DNA of 22,792 nucleotides, from NCBI GenBank assembly GCA_050117315.1, contig JASFMY010000117.1, forward strand, positions 1 to 22,792. The letters run 5' to 3'. A program made the position numbers and the translations under genes. Under the pieces are notes generated by a model. The model was given only the letters and a program-made list of their open reading frames with translations. It made no database searches and was not told where the DNA came from. The stretch comes from JANQIV01 sp050117315. Lineage in GTDB: Bacteria > Bacteroidota > Ignavibacteria > Ignavibacteriales > Melioribacteraceae. Below are positions 1 to 6,035 of this stretch, one piece after another (the stretch's first letter is position 1; each line of letters starts with the position of its first letter).

Positions 1-1525
1 ATGCAGGTGTTATGGATCTACCTAGTAGTGAAGGAGTAGCCGGAATTGTAATAGCAGAGGCATAATCAGAGTAAGGAGAACTGCCTGTTACATTATAAGC
101 ACTTATCTTATAATAATATCTAGTCCCGGAACTTAAATCCGTATCCGTATAGGTTGTTACATTAGCCCCAACGTATCCGAGTTGACTATAAGTACCAGAT
201 GAAGATGTTGCTCTGTGTATATAATAACGAGTTTCATTTGTATTCCCGTCTGTCCAAGTAACTGTTATTGAGGAGGAACTGTTTGCAGTGGCTGTTACAC
301 CTGTTGGGACTGAAGGCGGTACCGGGTTTCCCGTAAAATTAACAGTTGTATCGGCTCCCAGATAAGATATAAATATCATGCTAGGTGAAATTGCATAGCC
401 TGTTTTGCTTGCATGGACGTTCCCTGTCCATTGATAAGGTACCGATATACTATAATATCCGTTTTCATCGGTTGTTGTTGATAAGGGGCCATCGTTATCC
501 GATAAACCTATTGTTACTTCCGGTATACCTACGTTATCGGCAGTTTTTGCATGTCCCGATATTGTACATCTTATTGCTGAAAAACTTACCGATACCGATC
601 TATTACTTGTTACATTACTTACCGTTACAGTATTACCAGATAACGATCCGCCGCTGCAACCAGAGGTATAGTATCCCGGATCCGGGTCTGCAGTAAATGT
701 TGTCGTACCACCGTGAGAAACAGATCTCGACGATGGTGAAATCGATCCATGCGATCCTGCACTGGCTGTTACCGTATAGGTTTTTAGTGCAAAACTTACG
801 GATATCGATCTATTACTTGTTATAGGGTAAATATAAATGGTATTATTTTCTAAATATCCTGCACTATAGCCGGAAACGTAATATCCCGTATTCGGTGATA
901 CAGTAATTGCTGCTGTACCACCATATTGAACTGTCTGAGAAGTTGGGGATACTGATCCCCCGGACCCTGCGCTTGCCGTTACTGTATAACTATATTTTGA
1001 AAAACTTACCGATACCGATCTATTACTTGTTACATTACTAACCGTTACTGTATTACCTGATAATGTACCTCCACTACAGCCTGATGTATAATATCCCGTA
1101 TTTGGGTATGCTGTGAAAGTTACTGTTCCACCTGAAACTACACTTTGTGACGAAGGCGATATTGAGCCTCCGCTCCCGGCACTTGCTGTTACTGTATAGT
1201 AGGTCTCGGGAACTCCTTCTTGCGTTACGGATATCGTGATGTCTGATTGGGAGGCACGTCCTATTACTATCGTTCCGCTTCTTGAACTTGTACTTGTATT
1301 TGGTGAACAAGTTATTGTAATGGTTTGAGAACCACTGAATCCCCAACTTGGTGAAACACTTATCCAGCTCGGTTTTGATAAAACACCCCATTCATGCAGA
1401 ACTGAAATAGTTGTAGTGGTACTTCCGCCGTTACAATCAAACGATACACTGAAAATCGAATTTTCAAATGCAAAGAATAATGCGGTGAGGATCAGAAATT
1501 GTTTAATTAAATTTTTTGTTTTCAT
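1..1525 (-). CDS. Secreted multidomain surface protein (BACON, three 70-aa repeats, CarboxypepD_reg-like, FN3), 3' end outside window
   Basis: The frame is open from the start codon to the window edge (about 508 codons), so the C-terminus is missing. Residues 1-26 form a signal peptide (basic MKTKNLIKQ, then a hydrophobic stretch). Residues about 35-103 read as a BACON domain (WISVSPSWG..., NTSTSSRSGTIVI, ending ITISVTQ). Three 70-residue units follow at about 111-320, each TVTASAGS..GS(I/V)SP...GYY.SG.....SNRS(V/I)SVSF, matching the divergent InlB B-repeat/bacterial-repeat type. Next come a carboxypeptidase-regulatory-like beta sandwich (ISGHAKTADNVGIPEVTI, about 321-398), one FN3 domain (about 402-495) and the start of a further segment. 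This suggests an exported, glycan- or surface-binding protein, possibly with an enzyme domain or type IX sorting tail beyond the edge. An in-frame ATG at 1537, two bases after the upstream stop, is an alternative start. The tight spacing implies co-transcription with the 1540-1998 gene. Confidence 0.85.
   Translation of the reverse strand, partial: MKTKNLIKQFLILTALFFAFENSIFSVSFDCNGGSTTTTISVLHEWGVLSKPSWISVSPSWGFSGSQTITITCSPNTSTSSRSGTIVIGRASQSDITISVTQEGVPETYYTVTASAGSGGSISPSSQSVVSGGTVTFTAYPNTGYYTSGCSGGTLSGNTVTVSNVTSNRSVSVSFSKYSYTVTASAGSGGSVSPTSQTVQYGGTAAITVSPNTGYYVSGYSAGYLENNTIYIYPITSNRSISVSFALKTYTVTASAGSHGSISPSSRSVSHGGTTTFTADPDPGYYTSGCSGGSLSGNTVTVSNVTSNRSVSVSFSAIRCTISGHAKTADNVGIPEVTIGLSDNDGPLSTTTDENGYYSISVPYQWTGNVHASKTGYAISPSMIFISYLGADTTVNFTGNPVPPSVPTGVTATANSSSSITVTWTDGNTNETRYYIHRATSSSGTYSQLGYVGANVTTYTDTDLSSGTRYYYKISAYNVTGSSPYSDYASAITIPATPSLLGRSITPA
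566..1195 (-). repeat. Three tandem 210-bp coding repeats (70-aa units)
   Basis: Within the secreted protein, three direct repeats of exactly 70 codons begin at residues 111, 181 and 251. Units 1 and 3 are nearly identical at DNA level over their 3' halves: the stretch coding NVTSNRSVSVSFS at about 578-616 recurs at about 998-1036 with almost no synonymous change. Unit 2 is more diverged. This pattern suggests recent duplication or gene conversion between units 1 and 3. Confidence 0.85.
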
Positions 1526-1539
1526 TTTTTTCCCCATAT

Positions 1540-1998
1540 TTAATTTTTATTCTCAAGTCTGCTCAACCTGTCCTTCAGTATTGCATTCTGGTCCTTGAGA
1601 TCGATTACATAAAGGGTTAATTCTTCAATTTTCAGAAGCAGTTTGGTATGAATTTCCCCAAGGTTAACACCGTTTGTCTCAACTTCATTTGCAGATGGAA
1701 TATCGGGCAGGTGTTTGTTTTCTTTTATAAATTCTTCCACTTCTGCAAGTGATTTAAGAAGATAGCCCTCTTCAAACACATAATCGGGCTGGGTGAAATT
1801 TTGATCAATAATCACCTCCGAGGTATGAATACTCCCGTTTACGTCCAAGAGGTAGTTGGCCTCTTCCAGACCGATACCGACATTCCCGGAATTATAATAA
1901 ATGCCGGTAGCTGTAGTATCCCATTGAGCAAGGATGTTATTGTTTGATAAAATGAGAAAAAAGAAAATAAAAGCAGCGAAAAAAGTCAGATTTTTCAT
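1540..1998 (-). CDS. Small secreted 'NVGIG/LDVNG' protein with C-terminal coiled coil (tail-fibre-like)
   Basis: This 152-aa protein has a signal peptide at residues 1-24 (MKNLTFF, a run of F/I/L, ending NILA-QW). It then shows a pattern common in Bacteroidota exported proteins: NSGNVGIG at about 37-44, LLDVNGSI at about 51-58, and PDYVFEEGYLLKSLAEVEEFIKENKHLPDIPSA...GVNLGEIHTKLL. It ends in a leucine-rich heptad tail (KIEELTLYVIDLKDQNAILKDRLSRLE), probably a coiled coil. Longer relatives resemble phage tail-fibre proteins with an intramolecular chaperone domain; the catalytic chaperone core is not evident here, so the protein is the short form. AGAGGTG lies six bases before ATG and supports the start. 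The next gene begins 2 or 14 nt after the stop, so the two are likely one operon. The molecular role is unknown; a surface or extracellular structural role is inferred. Confidence 0.8.
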   Translation of the reverse strand: MKNLTFFAAFIFFFLILSNNNILAQWDTTATGIYYNSGNVGIGLEEANYLLDVNGSIHTSEVIIDQNFTQPDYVFEEGYLLKSLAEVEEFIKENKHLPDIPSANEVETNGVNLGEIHTKLLLKIEELTLYVIDLKDQNAILKDRLSRLENKN

Positions 1999-2152
1999 AT
2001 TACACCTCTTTTTTTAGTTATTATTTAAGAACACACAAGAATATTATCTGCTTATAAATGTCCTTGTGTCTTAACTAGAGTGACTTATCTAAAGAGTGAT
2101 ATCGCATAAAGGACTTTTTTCGACAAGGAGAGAGAAAAAAATTTCAAAAAAT

Positions 2153-2509
2153 TTAGAATGACTCAAAAATGTGGAAAAAAGGCAGAATATCGCGTAAAAC
2201 TAAAGCTATAAAGCCATACCCCAAACCTAGAAAAAGGCCGAAAGGAATTTTTTCGTAGCGAATGTTATGTTTTGAGATTTTTTTTAGCAGATAAAATCCG
2301 GGGACAGCAATTAAGGAAGAGAGCCACAGGCCAATAAGTGCCGTTGGGATATCAAATGTTAACATCAAAACAGCAATTAAAAACGGATTTATATTTGGAG
2401 TTGATGAGCCATTGTTCGAATTAGAAGTTTGATTGTCACTTGTTTCATCATTATTCCCTACTAAAGAATTATATATATTAGAGTTTCTGCAAAATAAAAA
2501 AATTGTCAT
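2153..2509 (-). pseudogene. Small membrane-protein ORF with its start inside an R1 element; possible 3' fragment of an A24 prepilin-peptidase-like gene
   Basis: The 118-codon frame begins inside repeat R1-A: its first ten residues (MTIFLFCRNS) are encoded by the end of the element. After that come an Asn/Ser-rich linker (residues about 19-40) and two to three hydrophobic segments (about 43-60, 62-75, 89-112). The end, IRYEKIPFGLFLGLGYGFIAL, resembles the IPFGPFLALGA...AL pattern near the C-terminus of A24 prepilin peptidases. Neither catalytic GD/GDVKL aspartate motif is visible. I infer a gene whose 5' part was lost when the element arrived or through a later rearrangement; only 43 nt separate R1-A from the next gene, so the missing half is not alongside. 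No Shine-Dalgarno site precedes the ATG. A small intact membrane protein is the alternative. Confidence 0.4.
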
Positions 2510-2663
2510 TTCGGACCCGTTTTTTGGGTGAGCCTGTCCGCCGCCTGTGCGCCTTTTGCGTATCTTTTTGGCGGGAAATCTTTCAATTAGAGTGTGATTT
2601 CAAAGATTTCTCCCTCCAGTCGAAATGACAAAACGTTTAGATATCTAATTTCGCAGAAACTCT
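2480..2663 (-). mobile_element. R1-A: 184-bp MITE-like element with terminal inverted repeats
   Basis: It is bounded by perfect 11-bp terminal inverted repeats (AGAGTTTCTGC / GCAGAAACTCT); here the match extends to 14 bp including flanking ATT/AAT. A second nested inverted pair, about 12 bp (TTGTCATTTCG / CGAAATGACAA), lies just inside. The core carries perfect 9-bp arms GAAATCTTT (2575-2583) and AAAGATTTC (2602-2610) around an 18-bp loop. No coding capacity of its own. It is the reverse complement of R1-B (10464-10647) with only two differences that I can find. Strand is given relative to R1-B as plus. Confidence 0.85.
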
Positions 2664-2706
2664 AATGATTACAGGAATTATTCATTCTCTAATGCATAAT
2701 CCTTTT

Positions 2707-4212
2707 TTATTTAATTACAACTGTCTGGATTGCATTGCCGTTTATTTCATATTGAACTGTTTTTTCACCAATTTGAATTTCATATTTAACAGAGTTTTCT
2801 TCCGGGTTGAAAATTTCTACGGCAATTGAGTTGTCCGGATTTAAGCATGCTGTAACCATTAAATTTTCAGCACCCGATTCAACACCAATTCTATGAGCAC
2901 CGGGACGAATATATTTGCTGAAATGATTCAGCACATAAAACAAAGGCGTATAATAAACTTCATTAGTTTCCGGCTTCACAATTACAGGTGCAACAGCCCA
3001 ATTGCTCACATGGTTGGGACCGCCTTGCGTATCAAGAACAATATTCCAATCAATCCAGCCTACGAACCAACTGTTCAAACCGCCGATAATATCACGTGCG
3101 TAACGGAATGCAGGTTTGTATTTTGGGTGTAAATATTTAGTTTCTTCGGATGCCCATGTATATCCCCAGTCTGTTGCTTCTTTACACCAGTACCAATCGT
3201 CATCCTGCCAGACCGGTACTTCTGCGTCAACACAGCCTTCGGTATGAAGAAGTTTTTTACCGGGGAACATCTCATGCACTTCGTTCAATGTTCCGGGATA
3301 CCATTCATAAGTGCTGCTGTACCAATGAACCGCTGTTCCCCAGGCATATTTTGCCGCATCGGGATCGTTGAGAATTGTTGTTGCCCATTCTTTTAATTCA
3401 TCCCGATTTTGATCGTAAATCATAATTTTAGACTGAATGTTATCTTTGGCAAATTGAGGACCAAGATGGTTTTTGAGAAAGTCGGCCATTTGGGAAGGTG
3501 TATAGATCATACTTTCCCAGCTAGCATCGTTACCTATCGGTTCGTTTTCAATTGTAACTCCCCAAATAGGAATGCCTTCTTTTTCATATGCTTTAATATA
3601 TTTTGAAAAGTATAACGCCCATGTTGAGTAGTATTCCGGTTTTAACGAACCGCCGAACCACTCGTTGTTGTCCTTCATCCAGGGCGGCGCTGTCCACGGC
3701 GAAGAAATAATTTTAAACCCGTCGCGCGAAACTTTCATCGCGTCTTTGATTAATGGTATGAGATCATCCATATCTTCTTCTATGCTGAAGTTTTCAAGTT
3801 TTTTATCGCCGGGATTATTTGCATATGCATAAGAATTAAGAGAAAAGTCGCAACTGTTAAAATGCGTCCGGGTAAGACTGTAAGCTGCACCCTCAGGAGC
3901 AAAATATGCCCGGATAACTTCTTCTCTTTTCTCTTTGCTTAGCTGGGTTAAAACATACGCGGAAGATTCGGTAAACGACCCGCCGAAACCGAGGATTTCC
4001 TGAAACTTTTGTTCGGGATTAAGTTTAATAACCGGTAATCCCGTCGCTGGCTTCGCAAATAAATCCAATACACCTTTTTCGGCAAGTTTGTCACCGCTTT
4101 TTGATGTTTGAATAACTACAGCTTTTGTGTAATCATTTGTATCGCTATTTGTGCGGCATGTGATTGCCAACGCTAATAATGTTGAACTTAGCAACTTTAA
4201 TAGTCCAGTCAT
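2707..4212 (-). CDS. GH30-family glycoside hydrolase (glucosylceramidase / beta-1,6-glucanase-like), exported
   Basis: This is a 501-aa retaining glycosidase of the GH30 type. ILGFGGSFTESSA (73-85) begins the (beta/alpha)8 barrel; SSPWTAPPWMKDN (170-182) is the conserved active-site strand; the acid/base is E224 in VTIENEP; the nucleophile is E325 in LLHTEGC. The last 80 residues fit the GH30 beta-sandwich domain (VSNWAVAPV..., ending VQTVVIK-like). The N-terminus MTGLLKLLSSTLLALAITC is a signal peptide; Cys19 in a lipobox-like context suggests a lipoprotein, though Thr before Cys is unusual. The frame is open 31 codons further upstream (to 4305), but AAGGAG sits just before the ATG at 4212, so that start is preferred. 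Substrate is not readable from sequence; beta-1,6- or beta-1,3-linked glucans and related glycosides are the family range. A nearby HTCS is the likely regulator. Confidence 0.9.
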   Translation of the reverse strand: MTGLLKLLSSTLLALAITCRTNSDTNDYTKAVVIQTSKSGDKLAEKGVLDLFAKPATGLPVIKLNPEQKFQEILGFGGSFTESSAYVLTQLSKEKREEVIRAYFAPEGAAYSLTRTHFNSCDFSLNSYAYANNPGDKKLENFSIEEDMDDLIPLIKDAMKVSRDGFKIISSPWTAPPWMKDNNEWFGGSLKPEYYSTWALYFSKYIKAYEKEGIPIWGVTIENEPIGNDASWESMIYTPSQMADFLKNHLGPQFAKDNIQSKIMIYDQNRDELKEWATTILNDPDAAKYAWGTAVHWYSSTYEWYPGTLNEVHEMFPGKKLLHTEGCVDAEVPVWQDDDWYWCKEATDWGYTWASEETKYLHPKYKPAFRYARDIIGGLNSWFVGWIDWNIVLDTQGGPNHVSNWAVAPVIVKPETNEVYYTPLFYVLNHFSKYIRPGAHRIGVESGAENLMVTACLNPDNSIAVEIFNPEENSVKYEIQIGEKTVQYEINGNAIQTVVIK

Positions 4213-4403
4213 TTTTTCTCCTTTTAACGAAATTATTTTAGTGCCGAAGTTTCCATCTTTCTTCAGATTTGAAGAACACCTCCAGCTGCAGCTAAAATTT
4301 ATCATCAGTTAATAATTCTGGGTTGAAAAGGTAATTACGATCCGTTGAAATCTCTCGGCCTGGAGTAACTAAAGTGCGGACAATAGTAACATGTTAATTA
4401 TCG

Positions 4404-4419
4404 ATTGAATTAATTCAAT
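4404..4419. promoter_or_regulatory. 16-bp perfect palindrome upstream of the GH30 gene, candidate operator
   Basis: ATTGAATTAATTCAAT reads the same on both strands. It lies in the 280-nt space between the toxin stop and the GH30 start, about 190 nt upstream of the GH30 ATG. It could bind a dimeric regulator. A chance palindrome in AT-rich DNA is possible. Confidence 0.3.
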
Positions 4420-4493
4420 GTGACTTAAAAAATTTTAGAATTGAGATTATGATTAATTGTTGCTTCGGTTTCTACTTGTTGTAAGGCATTCTT

Positions 4494-4820
4494 CTATTCC
4501 CTAATAAGCCTCTCCTGTAATAATTTCTGTATGTCTCGGCGACCATCTAAAATGCAATGTATGAAAACTGTCTTTTCAATAATCTGGTAAATTATTCTGT
4601 AAGGTTTATAAGTTATTTCCAGGAAATCCTCAATTCCGAGAAATGATAATTCTGGGGGGATATGTCCGCGATGCGGTAATTCTTGTAATGCACGGCATTT
4701 TTCATATAGCTTTGAATAAAGTTTTTCCGCTTTGTCTTCCGAATCATTAAGAAATACATATTTATAAATCTCAAATAAATCTTCTTCAGCGGAATATGAA
4801 AGATTAACTTTGTATTTCAC
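4494..4820 (-). CDS. RelE/ParE-family toxin of a type II toxin-antitoxin system
   Basis: The protein of about 108 aa reads KYKVNLSYSAEEDLFEIYKYV... at the N-terminus, then ALQELPHRGHIPPEL, EITYKPYRIIYQI and ILDGRRD near the end. This is the usual layout of the RelE/ParE fold (an N-terminal helical hairpin, then a beta sheet carrying PYRIIY and the basic RRD segment). Whether it cleaves ribosome-bound mRNA (RelE) or targets gyrase (ParE) cannot be told. I chose GTG at 4820 because GGGAG sits five bases before it and the product then starts at the family's typical position; it overlaps the antitoxin by 17 nt, implying translational coupling. ATG codons at 4841 and 4865 are in-frame alternatives that would add 7 or 15 residues. 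Confidence 0.85.
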   Translation of the reverse strand: MKYKVNLSYSAEEDLFEIYKYVFLNDSEDKAEKLYSKLYEKCRALQELPHRGHIPPELSFLGIEDFLEITYKPYRIIYQIIEKTVFIHCILDGRRDIQKLLQERLIRE

Positions 4821-5106
4821 TTTGCTCCCGTTTGAAATCATCAATTCGTTTTCTAACATTTCCAAATGATTTTTCTACGGGTCTATAATTCCCTTTTTTG
4901 ATTTCTTTTCCGCTTAAAGCCAGGATTTTCAACAAAGCCAAACTCTCTTGAGTTTTTTCATATACCTTTACATCCTGTAAAATTACTTTTGCTTCTCCGT
5001 TATGGGTTATTATCAGTGTTTTCTGGTTCTCAGATACATCCCGAACCACTTCCGAAGCATGGGTTTTTAGATAACTTATTGGTTTTATTGTTTCACTGAA
5101 TTTCAT
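4804..5106 (-). CDS. Phd/YefM-family antitoxin
   Basis: This 100-aa protein starts MKFSETIKPISYLKTHASEVVRDVSENQKTLIITHNGEAKVILQDVKVYEK. That is the Phd/YefM DNA-binding fold: SYLK.H..E.......N...LIITHNG.A..VL.D...YE. The C-terminal half (residues about 55-100) is basic and acidic and would wrap the toxin. It precedes and overlaps the toxin gene, the usual antitoxin-first order. AGAGG lies seven bases before ATG. The pair probably represses its own promoter, where a 15-bp palindrome sits. Antitoxin degradation under stress would release the toxin, which is family knowledge and not visible here. Confidence 0.88.
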   Translation of the reverse strand: MKFSETIKPISYLKTHASEVVRDVSENQKTLIITHNGEAKVILQDVKVYEKTQESLALLKILALSGKEIKKGNYRPVEKSFGNVRKRIDDFKREQSEIQS

Positions 5107-5126
5107 TTTATACCTCTAATTTACCG

Positions 5127-5141
5127 GACTATAATATAGTC
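5127..5141. promoter_or_regulatory. 15-bp perfect palindrome in the toxin-antitoxin promoter, candidate autoregulatory operator
   Basis: GACTATAATATAGTC has two 7-bp arms around a single central base and lies 21-35 nt upstream of the antitoxin ATG. On the minus strand it includes a TATATTATA-like stretch suited to a -10 box. Phd-family antitoxins bind such short palindromes, so binding here would block the operon promoter. The operator role is inferred from position and symmetry. Confidence 0.55.
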
Positions 5142-5163
5142 TTTTTTATGGTCTACATCAATA

Positions 5164-5211
5164 TTAGCTTTTACTAGAGATATACTCCGACGGGGACTTA
5201 TCAAACTGCTT
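5164..5211 (-). pseudogene. 3'-end remnant of a second HTCS/AraC-type regulator gene
   Basis: Sixteen codons read KQFDKSPSEYISSKS-stop. The intact HTCS at 6036 ends KQFDKSPSEYVSSKS-stop, so 14 of 15 residues match; at DNA level there are several silent changes, so this is an old copy and not an assembly artefact. Upstream of the AAG codon the similarity stops and the R2-a element begins within about 25 nt. This is the last piece of an AraC-type helix-turn-helix domain from a deleted or displaced paralogue. Confidence 0.65.
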
Positions 5212-5234
5212 AAAATGGATGTAGTGTTTCATAG

Positions 5235-5433
5235 CTCCGGCATTCAGGGTGTGTTGCATAGCTCAATTATGTGCTTCAGCACGTTGGAAATAAGAAACTG
5301 AATAGAATCTCTGGGCTTTAGCCCCATTTAGAGTGCTTAAATGAGGCTAAAGCCTATAGATTCCAGAATCTTAATAATCCCGTGGCTGAAGCCACGGGAT
5401 TATTAGTTCTGCAACACACTCTTCATGCCGGAG
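5235..5433 (+). mobile_element. R2-a: about 199-bp element with 24-bp imperfect terminal inverted repeats and REP-like hairpins
   Basis: The left end reads CTCCGGCATTCAGGGTGTGT and the right end ACACACTCTTCATGCCGGAG; they are inverted copies with three mismatches. Inside lie TGCTTCAGCA, the paired palindromes GGGCTTTAGCCC and GGCTAAAGCC, and a perfect stem CCCGTGGCTGAAGCCACGGG. No ORF. It is related in inverse orientation to R2-b (20703-20925). Similarity to R2-b extends about 17 nt left, to 5218. Confidence 0.75.
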
Positions 5434-5490
5434 GTTAATATTACCCGAAAATTCCCGGACTTTTCCATAGGTTCGTAGAACTCCTACGGA

Positions 5491-5545
5491 GAATCCTTTG
5501 GATAGTCCAAAAAAAAACTAATGATTTGGGCTATCCGAAGGATTC
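5491..5545. repeat. Imperfect inverted repeat, 18-bp arms
   Basis: GAATCCTTTGGATAGTCC (5491-5508) pairs with GGGCTATCCGAAGGATTC (5528-5545), 16 of 18 positions matching, around a 19-nt A-rich loop. It lies in the non-coding repeat cluster between the toxin-antitoxin pair and the HTCS gene, and may be the core of another decayed non-autonomous element. Confidence 0.6.
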
Positions 5546-5584
5546 CTTACCGGGAAAGCCCATAGTTTTGTGTCAATCATCCTT

Positions 5585-5665
5585 GCCCCAACTTACCCCG
5601 AAGATATTATAAAAAAGTTGGGGCTATTGTACAAAAAAATGAACATTTCACATTAAGTTGATGCC
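5585..5665 (-). repeat. R3-a: dispersed repeat copy (related to 12922-12975)
   Basis: Read on the minus strand it runs GCATCAACTTAATGTGAAAT, then GTTCATTTTTTTG, then CAATAGCCCCAACTTTTTTA. The same order of blocks with small changes occurs on the plus strand at 12922-12975. The 5' part also contains 10-bp inverted arms GCCCCAACTT / AAGTTGGGGC (5585-5594 and 5615-5624). Confidence 0.6.
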
Positions 5666-6035
5666 TATGGGAAAAGCGGGGAAGTAAAATACAAACGTAC
5701 AAACGCTTACCGAATCTCGGTGGAGCAAAATACAAATGTACAAACAATATCTCCGGGCAATAATTCACGTGGACGAGAGAAAATACGGGAATTTTACACG
5801 AACGGTTACCGGAATAATAGACAATAATAATACTATGGTTAAAAAAGGAGAAAGAGTTCGAACACCGGGGAAGCAGTTGGAGAAAGCTAAATTCTGATTT
5901 AACGTGAAATATAGTTGAGCTGTTCGTACAGCTTTTTATAATGAATTTCTAGCAACGGGTGAAAGTTAATATTAAAAAAGAATCAAATGAGATATGAACT
6001 TTACTAATGTAATTAGCTGATTTTTATTTTACCAT
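5666..6035. other. Non-coding tail of the repeat cluster before the HTCS gene
   Basis: No gene is supported here. A 19-nt direct repeat (AAAATACAAACGTACAAAC at 5686, with one change at 5727) is spaced by 41 nt. At 5918-5937 a 6-bp stem AGCTGT-TCGT-ACAGCT followed by five T could act as a weak plus-strand terminator, but no plus-strand gene leads into it. The rest shows nothing I can assign. Confidence 0.5.

Noticed and set aside
385..696. Plus-strand 103-codon open frame rich in Leu, Tyr and Arg
   Set aside because: It lies opposite the repeat region of the secreted protein, has no ribosome site and its low-complexity product reflects the antisense of the repeats.
566..1195. Regularly spaced repeats that might suggest a CRISPR array
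   Set aside because: The 210-bp period lies wholly in an open reading frame and codes 70-aa domain repeats; there are no short repeats with unique spacers and no cas genes.
1074..1391. Minus-strand 105-codon frame inside the secreted protein gene
   Set aside because: It is an alternate frame of the BACON/repeat coding region; the long frame from 1525 continues through it with recognisable domains.
5686..5745. Two 19-nt direct repeats as iterons of an origin
   Set aside because: Only two copies, no replication initiator gene nearby and no DnaA-box cluster seen.
5834..5896. 20-codon frame MVKKGERVRTPGKQLEKAKF
   Set aside because: Too short, no homology I can name, located in a repeat cluster; could be a gene scrap but nothing supports it.
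5918..5937. Small hairpin with T run as a real terminator
   Set aside because: The stem is only 6 bp, points along the plus strand and has no plus-strand gene before it; probably incidental or a repeat remnant.
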